Shown here piece by piece: positions 38,995 to 47,233 of a stretch of DNA of 64,000 nucleotides. The position numbers and the translations under genes are program-made. Within the stretch, counting starts at the first letter, position 1. Each line of letters begins with the position of its first letter. Source of the DNA: an uncultured Rhizobiaceae bacterium (GTDB lineage: Bacteria; Pseudomonadota; Alphaproteobacteria; Rhizobiales; Rhizobiaceae); NCBI GenBank assembly GCA_958296345.1, contig CATQIJ010000001.1, positions 62,001-126,000 on the forward strand, written 5' to 3'. The notes beneath the pieces are model-generated. The model worked only from the letters and a program-made list of their open reading frames with translations. It had not been told where the DNA came from and did no database searches.

Positions 38995-39585
38995 TTATAT
39001 CTTTTGTGAAAGACGCGCGGCATAGCGAGCCATTGTATCAATCTCAAGATTAAGTAAATCGCCTTGCTTCCGATTTCCCCAAGTGGTTACCTCAAGACTA
39101 TGTTTGATTAAAAGTACATCAAACTTTGTGCCTTCAACTTTATTGACTGTCAAAGACGTACCATCAAGTGCAACGGAGCCTTTACCTGCAATAAACTTAG
39201 CAAGCTCTCTAGGGGCATCAAGCGTAAATCTAACAGCATCGCCCTCTTCATCAACCGAGATAATTTTTGCAACCCCATCAACATGACCGGAAACTAAATG
39301 ACCGCCTAATTCATCGCCAATTTTTAATGAACGCTCTAGATTAATTGAGTCGCCCTCTTTTAGACTTCCCAAAGTCGTTAAGCGTAAAGCTTCTTCCCAA
39401 GCTTCTACATCTATCCAGCCATCACCTTTTTCAACGACGGTTAGACAAACACCTGAGTGAGCTATCGAAGCACCAATATCAATGGTGGAGGTGTCATAGA
39501 TCGTCTCTACTCTAAAACGTTTCCCCTTTGGCAAATCATTGATTGATTTTACCTTGCCAATATCAGTTACAATTCCGGTAAACAT
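38995..39585 (-). CDS. ribE: Riboflavin synthase alpha chain
   Basis: A 196-residue protein made of two lumazine-binding repeats: MFTGIVTDIGKVKSI at the start, IAHSGVCLTVVEKGDGWIDV in the first, GSVALDGTSLTVNKVEG in the second, and HLVSGHVDGVAKI between. It dismutates two ribityllumazine molecules to riboflavin. Its ATG overlaps the ribD stop (TAATG), so it is coupled to ribD. Confidence 0.95.
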   Translation of the reverse strand: MFTGIVTDIGKVKSINDLPKGKRFRVETIYDTSTIDIGASIAHSGVCLTVVEKGDGWIDVEAWEEALRLTTLGSLKEGDSINLERSLKIGDELGGHLVSGHVDGVAKIISVDEEGDAVRFTLDAPRELAKFIAGKGSVALDGTSLTVNKVEGTKFDVLLIKHSLEVTTWGNRKQGDLLNLEIDTMARYAARLSQKI

Positions 39586-40724
39586 TAGTTTTTCTTTCGT
39601 AATCTAATCGAGGTGTCAGCCCCAAAGTTTAGCTTCTGACATACAACAAAGCCATCAGGCAATTTGTTTGGGGTGAAAGGTGCATATACTGCATGTTCAA
39701 GCGTCTGAGGTTTATCAACCTTACCACCCACATGAATAACGAGTTCATCAACTAAGTTTTCTTTTATGAAACTCTCAGCAATACGCGCTCCCCCTTCGAC
39801 CATGATAGATTGAATACCTCTAGCTGCTAAATCACCCATGAGTTCAGGCAAAGCAATGCGTCCACCTTCTAATTCACAAGCCTGATGTTGCACGCCATTA
39901 CGAGCAAGCATTTCTCGCCACTCAACTGGAGATGAACTCGGTGAAACGATGATAGTTGGTGTTTTTAATGCAGTATTTATAACAGTAGCTGTTTCAGTTA
40001 AATTTGATTTTTCATCTAATATTACACGCAATGGAGAGCGACCTTCTAACCCTTGCAACCTACAATCCAAATTAGGATCATCAAATAAGGCAGTTCCACT
40101 CCCCACCAAAATTGCGTCATGACGTGCTCGGTGTAAATGGGTTTGCCTGCTTGAGATTTTAGAGGATATCTTTAGATTCCCCTCTTGCGTAGAACCGATC
40201 AAGCCATCTTCGCTCATTGCCATTTTCAAGGTAACAAATGGGCGAGATGATGTTCTTGCTTTCAGATATCCCTGCATGACGCGCTGCGCTGCTTCACCGC
40301 CATCCATTTCTGTGACCTTGATACCAGCTTCAATCAACATACTATGGCCCTTGCCATTCACTCGATTATCAGGGTCGGTAATAGCGGTTACAACACGGAC
40401 AACGCCCGCATCAATAAGGGTTTGCGCACAGGGAGGCGTTTTACCATGATGAGCGCATGGTTCTAGTGTTACATAGGCTGTTGCACCTTTTGCTAGCTCA
40501 CCGGCCTCTTCTAGTGCAGGTGGTTCTGCATGAGGGCGTCCACCTTTTGCGGTTACGCCAGAGCCTACAATGCGCGAGCCTTCTTGAGCATGTTGAACCA
40601 CGACACAAGCAACTGAAGGATTAGTGCCTGTTAGTCCTTGATGCTTTCGCGCAAGGCGAAGAGTAGCATCAAGAAACTTTTGATCCTGCGTTACATCTGG
40701 CGTGATATTTATGACGTTATTCAT
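39585..40724 (-). CDS. ribD: Bifunctional pyrimidine deaminase/reductase
   Basis: A 379-residue two-domain enzyme. The N-terminal deaminase has GGRPHAEPPALEEAG and LEPCAHHGKTPPCAQTLIDA with the zinc His-Cys-Cys set. The C-terminal reductase has VTLKMAMSEDG, DAILVGSGTALFDDPNLDCR and MVEGGARIAESF. It performs the second and third steps of the GTP branch of riboflavin synthesis. It is intact, 27 bases after the GNAT gene on the same strand. Confidence 0.95.
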   Translation of the reverse strand: MNNVINITPDVTQDQKFLDATLRLARKHQGLTGTNPSVACVVVQHAQEGSRIVGSGVTAKGGRPHAEPPALEEAGELAKGATAYVTLEPCAHHGKTPPCAQTLIDAGVVRVVTAITDPDNRVNGKGHSMLIEAGIKVTEMDGGEAAQRVMQGYLKARTSSRPFVTLKMAMSEDGLIGSTQEGNLKISSKISSRQTHLHRARHDAILVGSGTALFDDPNLDCRLQGLEGRSPLRVILDEKSNLTETATVINTALKTPTIIVSPSSSPVEWREMLARNGVQHQACELEGGRIALPELMGDLAARGIQSIMVEGGARIAESFIKENLVDELVIHVGGKVDKPQTLEHAVYAPFTPNKLPDGFVVCQKLNFGADTSIRLRKKN

Positions 40725-40751
40725 CGCGTGTTTATGCCGTAAATTTTAACT

Positions 40752-41223
40752 TTAGGAAAGACGTTTGCGCAGTAAGAACTCAGCTTTTCCTTCAATGCTT
40801 AAATCATCACGATGGCCGCATTTTGTATAGCCAAATTTCTGATAAAATTGAAAGGCTTCATTATTGAAGTCAGAAACGCAAATGAAGACGTTTTCATCTT
40901 TAGAAAGCTTTGCATTTTCTTCGAGCCATAGCATTAATGCTTTTCCAACTCCCTTACCCTGTGCAGCAGGAATAAGCCCCAAGCAACCAGGGTGATTTAA
41001 CAGAAATCAATCCAACTGGATTGTTGCTTACTGTAACAACATATCTGAAACTTCCACCTTCAGGCTCTAGAAAATGATTTGTAAGTGCTTTTGCCGTCGT
41101 TTTTATCGTCTTCCAGGGATCAATTTCCACTAATGCATTCGCCAAAAATTCAGTTTCATTTTTTGTAGGCTTTTGTAAGGAACACACACCAAGATCGTAA
41201 GCAGTTTCACTAAATCCACTCAT
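40752..41223 (-). pseudogene. GNAT N-acetyltransferase, frameshifted
   Basis: Two frames give about 160 residues of a GNAT acetyltransferase. The first has YVVTVSNNPVGLISVKSPWL, and the second has the acetyl-CoA loop IPAAQGKGVGKALMLWLEEN and CVSDFNNEAFQFYQKFGYTK. The break is at C4 40977-40980. Either one extra G was inserted or a short stretch was lost between the near-identical CTTGGGGCTTAT and CTTGGGCTTATT, as GNATs usually have a few more residues here. It is coupled by ATGA overlap to the upstream deacetylase gene. The substrate is unknown. Confidence 0.8.
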
Positions 41224-42233
41224 TCGCCTGTCCCTTTCCCAAAAATCTTATCGTATCTTTTATTATCACCTGGTCGGTTTTCATAACAAGCTTTTGTAAT
41301 CACAGGCTTACCCAACTGCAAAAGTTCGCTCACAGTAACAAATTCCCAACCAGCTTTTAGTAATTTTGGGATTGCGTATTTAACAGCCTTGCCCGTATTC
41401 CAACCACGCCCGTTTGCGTGAGCTACAACAATTGACCCGGGTTTTACTCGCAATAACGCTCGAGCGATTGCCTTTGCAGATTGCCCCTTTGCCGGATCAC
41501 CTGTCACGACATCCCATTGAACTGCAGGTAGACCTGCGTCATTTACTTGTTTTAAAGACCTTGCGTTGCATGTGCCATAAGGAAAGCGAAAGGTTGGGAT
41601 GCGTTTGGGAATTGCGCTCATACCTGACTTTGCACAATCAAGCGAACTCAGAGCATTTCTCTGTTTTTCATATTCAGCTTGCGTAAATCCAATTTGATCT
41701 TCTACATCTGCCGCTCCAAGCACTCTGAAATTGCCATGTGTCCAAGCATGGTTGCCCATCTCAAAAAGCGGGTCAGCTATCATTTTTTGAGCCCGTTGAG
41801 GATGTGTTGCCATCCACTTACCTCCCACATACATGGTCGCTTTCACTTTGTATTTTCTTAGCGTGTCGATAATTTCGGCATCATAACCAGCAAAGTCATT
41901 ATTCTGTTCGCCAATATCAAAGCCAAGTGCAATGACTTTTAAAGCCCCAACATCAACACTTCTAATAGAACCATGATAGCCAGCTTTTAATTTTGCTTTT
42001 ACAACTTGTGGGCGTTTGATTTCAGGTGGTTTGAGATATGCCCCTGGCCCACGTCGTTTAGTAAATTTCTCGCCTTTTTTTCCTGCAAGTTCGGCAGCAG
42101 AAAAGCACTTTTCAAATATAGAGTTAGAGCCATAGCTGCTTGGTGAAAAATTACTCCAAACTTGCCCTGCAAAAACAGGATAAGTAACAAGATAAAGAAC
42201 ACCAATGGCAAGCGTTATTTTTGATAGTTTCAT
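41220..42233 (-). CDS. Secreted polysaccharide deacetylase-family protein
   Basis: A 337-residue protein with a signal peptide (IGVLYLVTYPVFAGQV) and a NodB-type domain: LGFDIGEQNNDFAGYD at motif 1, GNHAWTHGNFRVLG at motif 2, RFPYGTCN at motif 3 and IVVAHANGRGWNTGKA at the His motif. Motif 1 usually ends DD, and here reads FDIGE, so metal binding or catalysis may be modified. It is periplasmic, so the polymer could be peptidoglycan or an exopolysaccharide. Its ends overlap both neighbours by 4 bases, placing it inside the nrdR-rib transcript. Confidence 0.85.
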   Translation of the reverse strand: MKLSKITLAIGVLYLVTYPVFAGQVWSNFSPSSYGSNSIFEKCFSAAELAGKKGEKFTKRRGPGAYLKPPEIKRPQVVKAKLKAGYHGSIRSVDVGALKVIALGFDIGEQNNDFAGYDAEIIDTLRKYKVKATMYVGGKWMATHPQRAQKMIADPLFEMGNHAWTHGNFRVLGAADVEDQIGFTQAEYEKQRNALSSLDCAKSGMSAIPKRIPTFRFPYGTCNARSLKQVNDAGLPAVQWDVVTGDPAKGQSAKAIARALLRVKPGSIVVAHANGRGWNTGKAVKYAIPKLLKAGWEFVTVSELLQLGKPVITKACYENRPGDNKRYDKIFGKGTGE

Positions 42234-42565
42234 GCAAGAGGCAATCGCACGATTATCCCTGCATTAACAATAACGCTTGTGCGATCGCTCACCTCATCAT
42301 GAATATTCAAACCGCCGAAAACAGCTTTCGGTGTGACTTGTCCGTATGGCAGTTCTTTAGCAACTTCTTCGAGGTTAATCTTCTCAGGCTCTTGAGCAGC
42401 AAGATTAAGCTCTATCTGCATTTGCATTGGATCAATGTTTAAACTTTTGAAAAGCGTAAGCGACGAATGATGGATTGCATCTTGAACAGCTCGTTTTGCA
42501 GCTTTGGTATAATCTTGGCCATAAAGATCATTACCTGTTCCCATCTCAAGGATAATACGCTTCAT
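42230..42565 (-). CDS. Lin0512-family protein, second of a tandem pair
   Basis: A 111-residue protein of the Lin0512 family (PF09585), function unknown. Signature pieces are MKRIILEMGTGNDLYGQDYT and KAAKRAVQDAIHHSSL, with ELPYGQVTPKAVFGGLNIH later. I chose ATG 42565, which overlaps the stop of the first copy as ATGA, over a GTG three codons earlier. It is diverged from its partner but aligns over its whole length, which suggests an old duplication and a heteromeric complex (inference). Confidence 0.82.
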   Translation of the reverse strand: MKRIILEMGTGNDLYGQDYTKAAKRAVQDAIHHSSLTLFKSLNIDPMQMQIELNLAAQEPEKINLEEVAKELPYGQVTPKAVFGGLNIHDEVSDRTSVIVNAGIIVRLPLA

Positions 42566-42924
42566 GACAACCACTCCTTACCATCTTCAAGATCAAGATA
42601 GATAATTAAGGCAGCATTCGCCATGATAGTCCCCCTCGTCCCATCATCTTTGGGTGTATCCATACCGCCTTTGACGACTTCAACAGAACCTTCCCCGTAA
42701 GGTAGCATTGCAGCTACTGCTGCTTTATCCACTGCATCTGGATCTTGGACGCCAATATGAATATCAACCTTCATTTCATCGCGAGACTTTCCAAAAGCAT
42801 CAGCCACTACCAATGAATTTTGACGTAGCGCATTGTGTACCGCGCGAGTTGCAGCCTTGGTATAATCAGAGCCACGAATATCCGTGCCCATCCCAAGCTC
42901 CATGACCATACGTTTATAAGCCAT
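42562..42924 (-). CDS. Lin0512-family protein, first of a tandem pair
   Basis: A 120-residue Lin0512-family protein: [58 protein letters not shown]. Family members are small, soluble and uncharacterised; the fold resembles ring-assembling enzymes such as chorismate-mutase-like proteins, which is only a guess from size. Its ATG shares a base with the nrdR stop (TAATG), so translation is coupled to nrdR. Confidence 0.82.
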   Translation of the reverse strand: MAYKRMVMELGMGTDIRGSDYTKAATRAVHNALRQNSLVVADAFGKSRDEMKVDIHIGVQDPDAVDKAAVAAMLPYGEGSVEVVKGGMDTPKDDGTRGTIMANAALIIYLDLEDGKEWLS

Positions 42925-43382
42925 TATTCCTCATCCTCTTCCAACGCACTTAAGAAACCTTCGAAATCCTTGGCTTCTTGGAAATCCTTATAAACAGAGG
43001 CGAAGCGTACGTAGGCTACTTCATCAACTTGCTTTAAGCCTTCCATGACCAACTTACCAATCTGATCGGAAGTGATATCACCTTCAGATTGAGATTCTAA
43101 CTGACGCACGATGCCAGAAATCATCTGCTCTACTCTTTCAGGATCAAGATCACGCTTTCTGATCGCTGTTGATACAGAGCGCGTTAGCTTGTCTCTATCT
43201 AAAGGCACACGCTTGCCGGACTTTTTCAAAACGGTAAGTTCACGCAATTGAACACGCTCAAAGGTCGTGAAACGTCCTCCACATCCTGTACAGATTCGAC
43301 GGCGCCTAATGGCGCTCACGTCTTCTGTAGGGCGCGAATCTTTAACTTGGGTATCGTGATTGGTGCAGTAAGGGCAACGCAA
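42924..43382 (-). CDS. nrdR: Transcriptional repressor NrdR
   Basis: A 152-residue protein: zinc ribbon [17 protein letters not shown] and [15 protein letters not shown], then an ATP-cone domain ([20 protein letters not shown]). It represses ribonucleotide reductase genes in response to ATP/dATP. The start is TTG (43382-43380), directly behind the T-tract of the glyA terminator, with no Shine-Dalgarno sequence visible. It is first in a long run of overlapping genes to ribH/nusB/thiL. Confidence 0.95.
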   Translation of the reverse strand: MRCPYCTNHDTQVKDSRPTEDVSAIRRRRICTGCGGRFTTFERVQLRELTVLKKSGKRVPLDRDKLTRSVSTAIRKRDLDPERVEQMISGIVRQLESQSEGDITSDQIGKLVMEGLKQVDEVAYVRFASVYKDFQEAKDFEGFLSALEEDEE

Positions 43383-43384
43383 AG

Positions 43385-43417
43385 AAAAAAGCCTTCCATC
43401 TATTGATGAAAGGCTTC
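43385..43417 (-). terminator. Rho-independent terminator between glyA and nrdR
   Basis: On the minus strand AAGCCTTTCATC and GATGGAAGGCTT pair over a short AATA loop and are followed by TTTTTTCTTT. It ends glyA transcription; the T-tract reaches to within three bases of the nrdR start codon. Confidence 0.88.
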
Positions 43418-43444
43418 TAGCATTTTCGAATTTATGAAGCTAGC

Positions 43445-44737
43445 TTATAGGTAGTCATACATAGGGAAACGAGATGTCATTTCCCCGACTTTTTTCTGAA
43501 CGGCTTCTTCTGCAGCCTGATTTGCATCTGCATCATTAGCAACCATCAACCCATCTAGTACTTCTGTGATGAAGTTACCAATTTCAGTAAACTCTTCTTC
43601 ACCAAACCCACGACTTGTTGCCGCTGGTGAGCCAAGACGAATACCTGAAGTAACGAAAGGCTTTTCAGGGTCAAACGGAATACCATTTTTGTTACACGTC
43701 AAACCAGCACGAACCAATGATCCCTCTGCTGCTTTACCAGTTGCTTTCTTTGGTCGAAGATCCACAAGCATTGAGTGGTTATCTGTACCGCCAGAAACAA
43801 TATCAAGACCATTGTTCATCAAGCTTGCAGACAACGCTTTTGCATTGTCTTTTACGCGCTGAGAGTAATCCTTAAACTCTGGCTGTAGAGCCTCACCAAA
43901 TGCAACAGCTTTGGCAGCGATTACATGCATTAATGGTCCACCTTGAAGACCAGGGAAAACGGCAGAATTCATTTTCTTTGCAAGGGCTTCATCGTTCGTC
44001 AAAATCATGCCGCCGCGAGGACCGCGAAGTGACTTATGCGTTGTAGTTGTACAAATATGCGCGTGTGGAACAGGTGATGCGTGAACACCAGCAGCAACAA
44101 GTCCAGCAATGTGAGATATATCAACCATCAAGTAAGCATCAATGCTATCTGCAATTCTACGGAATGCAGCCCAATCCCACTCACGTGAGTAAGCAGTACC
44201 GCCAGCAATGATGATCTTCGGCTTATGCTCTTGTGCAAGACGCTCAATCTCATTGATATCAAGCTGGTGCGTGTCTTTATCAACGCCGTAAGAAACAACG
44301 TTAAACCATTTACCAGACATGTTTACTGGAGAACCGTGTGTTAGATGCCCACCTGAGTTCAGGTCTAGACCCATGAAGGTATCGCCTGGCTGTAGGAGTG
44401 CCAAGAACACAGCTTGGTTCATCTGGCTACCTGAATTTGGCTGAACGTTTGCGAAGTTACAACCGAATAACTCTTTTGCACGTTCAATTGCCAATGTTTC
44501 AGCGATATCAACAAACTCACAACCACCATAGTAACGCTTACCAGGATAACCTTCGGCATATTTATTGGTCATGATAGAGCCTTGGGCTTCCATGACAGCG
44601 CGTGAAACGATGTTTTCTGATGCGATTAATTCAATCTCATGACGCTGGCGTCCGAGTTCTTTCTGAATTGCATCGTGAATTTCGGGATCCACTTCGCTAA
44701 GTGGTGAATTAAAAAAAGTATCAAGATTGGTAGCCAT
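43445..44737 (-). CDS. glyA: Serine hydroxymethyltransferase
   Basis: A 430-residue PLP enzyme with [20 protein letters not shown], the PLP lysine in [17 protein letters not shown] and [15 protein letters not shown]. It interconverts serine and glycine with tetrahydrofolate, the main source of one-carbon units. It is intact and of normal length. The leader upstream contains a hairpin (44774-44803). It is followed by a strong terminator and then nrdR, the usual alphaproteobacterial order. Confidence 0.97.
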   Translation of the reverse strand: MATNLDTFFNSPLSEVDPEIHDAIQKELGRQRHEIELIASENIVSRAVMEAQGSIMTNKYAEGYPGKRYYGGCEFVDIAETLAIERAKELFGCNFANVQPNSGSQMNQAVFLALLQPGDTFMGLDLNSGGHLTHGSPVNMSGKWFNVVSYGVDKDTHQLDINEIERLAQEHKPKIIIAGGTAYSREWDWAAFRRIADSIDAYLMVDISHIAGLVAAGVHASPVPHAHICTTTTHKSLRGPRGGMILTNDEALAKKMNSAVFPGLQGGPLMHVIAAKAVAFGEALQPEFKDYSQRVKDNAKALSASLMNNGLDIVSGGTDNHSMLVDLRPKKATGKAAEGSLVRAGLTCNKNGIPFDPEKPFVTSGIRLGSPAATSRGFGEEEFTEIGNFITEVLDGLMVANDADANQAAEEAVQKKVGEMTSRFPMYDYL

Positions 44738-44773
44738 AATGAACCATTCCTCTGTTTTGAAAAATTAAACTAA

Positions 44774-44803
44774 CTAACGCGCCCCCCGATTTAGGTGCGT
44801 TAG
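44774..44803 (-). promoter_or_regulatory. Hairpin in the glyA 5' leader
   Basis: The 7-bp inverted repeat CTAACGC/GCGTTAG flanks a C/G-rich loop, 36 bases before the glyA ATG on the minus strand. It has no T-tract, so it is not a simple terminator. It could be an RNA regulatory element or protein site. I cannot match it to a known riboswitch class. Confidence 0.4.
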
Positions 44804-44920
44804 AGTTTGTTGGTATAAAGGAGTTTTATTAAATGCCAACCATTAATTTACGAAACTAAATGGCGAATTGGCGCAGTTTTGCACGCCAATTGCATTAAGA
44901 GCAGAAATATTAGAAAAACC

Positions 44921-46180
44921 TTAGTTCCAAGTTCCAAGTGCTAATTGTTCTGCGCCATCACGGCTGTAAATATCATCACGGAACTGAACAACACCATTTC
45001 GTGTTGACCACGCTGTAATGTAATTCCAATAGATAGGAACTGGTGACGCAAGCTTTACATCTGTGCGATTGCCAGATTCAATTTCGCGTTCAATTTGGCG
45101 GCGATCCCATCCTGGCGTTTCTTTTGCAAGCCATGTTATCAAATCGCGAACGTTTTGTACGCGCACACAACCAGATGATTCAAAGCGAAGAAGCCTAGAA
45201 AACAGAGCTTGTTGAGGCGTATCATGCATATAAACAGCATGTGGATTAGGAAAGTTTATTTTTACTGCCCCCATCGCGTTGATTTTGCCTGGATCTTGGC
45301 GGAAGCGTAAATCAACCGCTTCTTCAGTGTTCCAATCAATTGTATCTGGCGAAATTTCTTCATCTGAACTCCACGAGAAAATACGAATATTGTTACGCGA
45401 TAGATAAGTTGGATCTTTACGCATTAATGGAATGAGGTCTTTGCGGATAATCGACTTAGGCGATGTCCAATAAGGGTTTAAATTTAGTTCATGGATTTTT
45501 GAAGCGATGATTGGAGATTGACGATCTGTCTTGCCCACAATTGCTGTATGTCGAGATTCAACTTTACCATTTTTTACCGCTTCAATTTGAGCTGCTGGGA
45601 TATTGACCATGACATAACGATCGCCCAAGAAACCTGACATAGAGCGTAAGCGAACAAGGTTTGTTTCTAGTTGACCAAGGCGAATGCTTGTTGGGATGTT
45701 CATGGCTGCATAGGTATATTTACCCATCACACCATCTGCTGGTAATCCATGACGTGCCTGAAAACGACGAACAGCACCATCTACCCAAGTATCAAATATA
45801 TCTGAGTTGCCTGCACTAGGATCAAGGTCTCGTGAAGCAACTAAACGCTCACGTAGAATAAAAACTGTGCGGGATTGATTTCCTAAACGCAATTTTTCTC
45901 TGGCAGGCACAATTGGCCACCCACCCTTAGCGCTTATTTGGCGATATTCAGCGATGGCTTGTTGAATGAAAATTGGCGTTTTTGGTGAAAAAACTGGAAT
46001 ATTTGTCGATGATAGCTTTGCATCACCACGGCGAGCATCGAATTGATCGCTCCAATTATCACGCTTTGACGACTTGATAATTGAAGAAATTGGATCATTA
46101 GCAAGAGCTGGTGACGAAATAAGGCCTGCACCGGCAGCCATTCCAGAAATAAATTCTCTACGTTTCATCGTTATTCCCAA
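44921..46180 (-). CDS. ldtP: L,D-transpeptidase (LdtP type)
   Basis: A 419-residue protein. MKRREFISGMAAGAGLISSP is a Tat-like signal; a peptidoglycan-binding region follows (VDGAVRRFQARHGLPADGVM), then the YkuD catalytic domain with His in YMHDTPQQALF and the catalytic Cys in RFESSGCVRVQNVRDL. It makes 3-3 crosslinks or attaches proteins to peptidoglycan in the periplasm. LdtR, encoded next upstream on the same strand, controls ldtP in Liberibacter and Sinorhizobium. A start four codons later, at MKRRE, is equally likely. Confidence 0.9.
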   Translation of the reverse strand: MGITMKRREFISGMAAGAGLISSPALANDPISSIIKSSKRDNWSDQFDARRGDAKLSSTNIPVFSPKTPIFIQQAIAEYRQISAKGGWPIVPAREKLRLGNQSRTVFILRERLVASRDLDPSAGNSDIFDTWVDGAVRRFQARHGLPADGVMGKYTYAAMNIPTSIRLGQLETNLVRLRSMSGFLGDRYVMVNIPAAQIEAVKNGKVESRHTAIVGKTDRQSPIIASKIHELNLNPYWTSPKSIIRKDLIPLMRKDPTYLSRNNIRIFSWSSDEEISPDTIDWNTEEAVDLRFRQDPGKINAMGAVKINFPNPHAVYMHDTPQQALFSRLLRFESSGCVRVQNVRDLITWLAKETPGWDRRQIEREIESGNRTDVKLASPVPIYWNYITAWSTRNGVVQFRDDIYSRDGAEQLALGTWN

Positions 46181-46385
46181 ATTTACGCATCAGATAAAGT
46201 TCTGATTCTGTATAACTCATATAGCATTCATCTTAAACAATTTCTTACCACAAATCCAAACCTTACGTAAGGGCATGAAAATCAACTTTGATATTATGTT
46301 CTATAACAAGCTGGCTTTATGATGCTGATATTGGTTATTTATGTTTAAACAAGGGCTATTCAAGCTCTAATTTAGGCGCTTCAAC

Positions 46386-46412
46386 GAAAAGGCCTGCCTT
46401 TCGGCAAGCCTT
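46386..46412 (-). terminator. Rho-independent terminator after ldtR
   Basis: The arms AAGGCcTGCC and GGCAaGCCTT with a TTTC loop are followed on the minus strand by TTTTCG. It lies between ldtR and ldtP, so the two genes appear to have separate transcripts. Confidence 0.75.
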
Positions 46413-46444
46413 CATCAATTTAATGTGAATTTATAAGCCTTAGC

Positions 46445-46957
46445 TTATAAACGGTATAAAATCTGGTCAGTCCAGAAACGCTCAAGACGCTTTAGTGACT
46501 TGTTCATTGTCGCGAATTCACCACCGTTAATACCACCAACTTGTTCAATTGAACCAATATGGCGTGTATATAGCTCATTTACGATTTCAGCGACTTCTTT
46601 GCCGACATCAGTAAGGCTGACACGAACTGAACGACGGTCAACACGTGATTTTTGATGATTGATATAACCTTGATCAACGAGCTTCTTAAGGTTGTAAGAA
46701 ACATTTGAACCAAGATAATAACCACGGGTGCGTAATTCGCCTGCCGTTAATTCTGTATTACCTATATTGAATAGAAGAAGAGCCTGCACAGGATTAATAT
46801 CACTGCGGCCTTTACGGTCGAACTCGTCTTTAATTACATCAAGAAGACGACGATGTAGTCGCTCTACAAGTGTAAGTGAATCTAGATAAAGAGTTTTGAT
46901 ATCGCCTTCGTAGGAAGGTTCGATCGCTTCCCCTACCATTTCTGGTACATTTGTCAT
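46445..46957 (-). CDS. ldtR: MarR-family regulator LdtR
   Basis: A 170-residue winged-helix protein: DINPVQALLLFNIGNTELTA, RTRGYYLGSNVSYNLKKLVD as recognition helix, and the wing HQKSRVDRRSVRVSLTDVG. It matches LdtR of Liberibacter/Rhizobiales, which activates the L,D-transpeptidase gene ldtP and affects cell shape and osmotic tolerance. The adjacent ldtP supports the call. It ends at its own terminator. Confidence 0.9.
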   Translation of the reverse strand: MTNVPEMVGEAIEPSYEGDIKTLYLDSLTLVERLHRRLLDVIKDEFDRKGRSDINPVQALLLFNIGNTELTAGELRTRGYYLGSNVSYNLKKLVDQGYINHQKSRVDRRSVRVSLTDVGKEVAEIVNELYTRHIGSIEQVGGINGGEFATMNKSLKRLERFWTDQILYRL

Positions 46958-47233
46958 TAGTATTGCCTCACTGTTTTTTTATTAAGGCGAGATTATTTTT
47001 CCTCGCTCTGGAAACAGTTCTACGGCAGTTAAATAAAATTCGAATTAAAACTTAAGATTAATTTCTGGTTACCAAAGAAGTTTGTGTTTCAAGGTAAACG
47101 AATTCTGAATAAACTCACTCACCTTTTAACAAGCCATTGCCCATCCCCCAGAAATAGAAGTTTCATGCTTTATTAAGGATGTTTCTTTACAATTCATTAA
47201 AGAAATGTTGGGGGCATTAATTAGGGGCGCATA

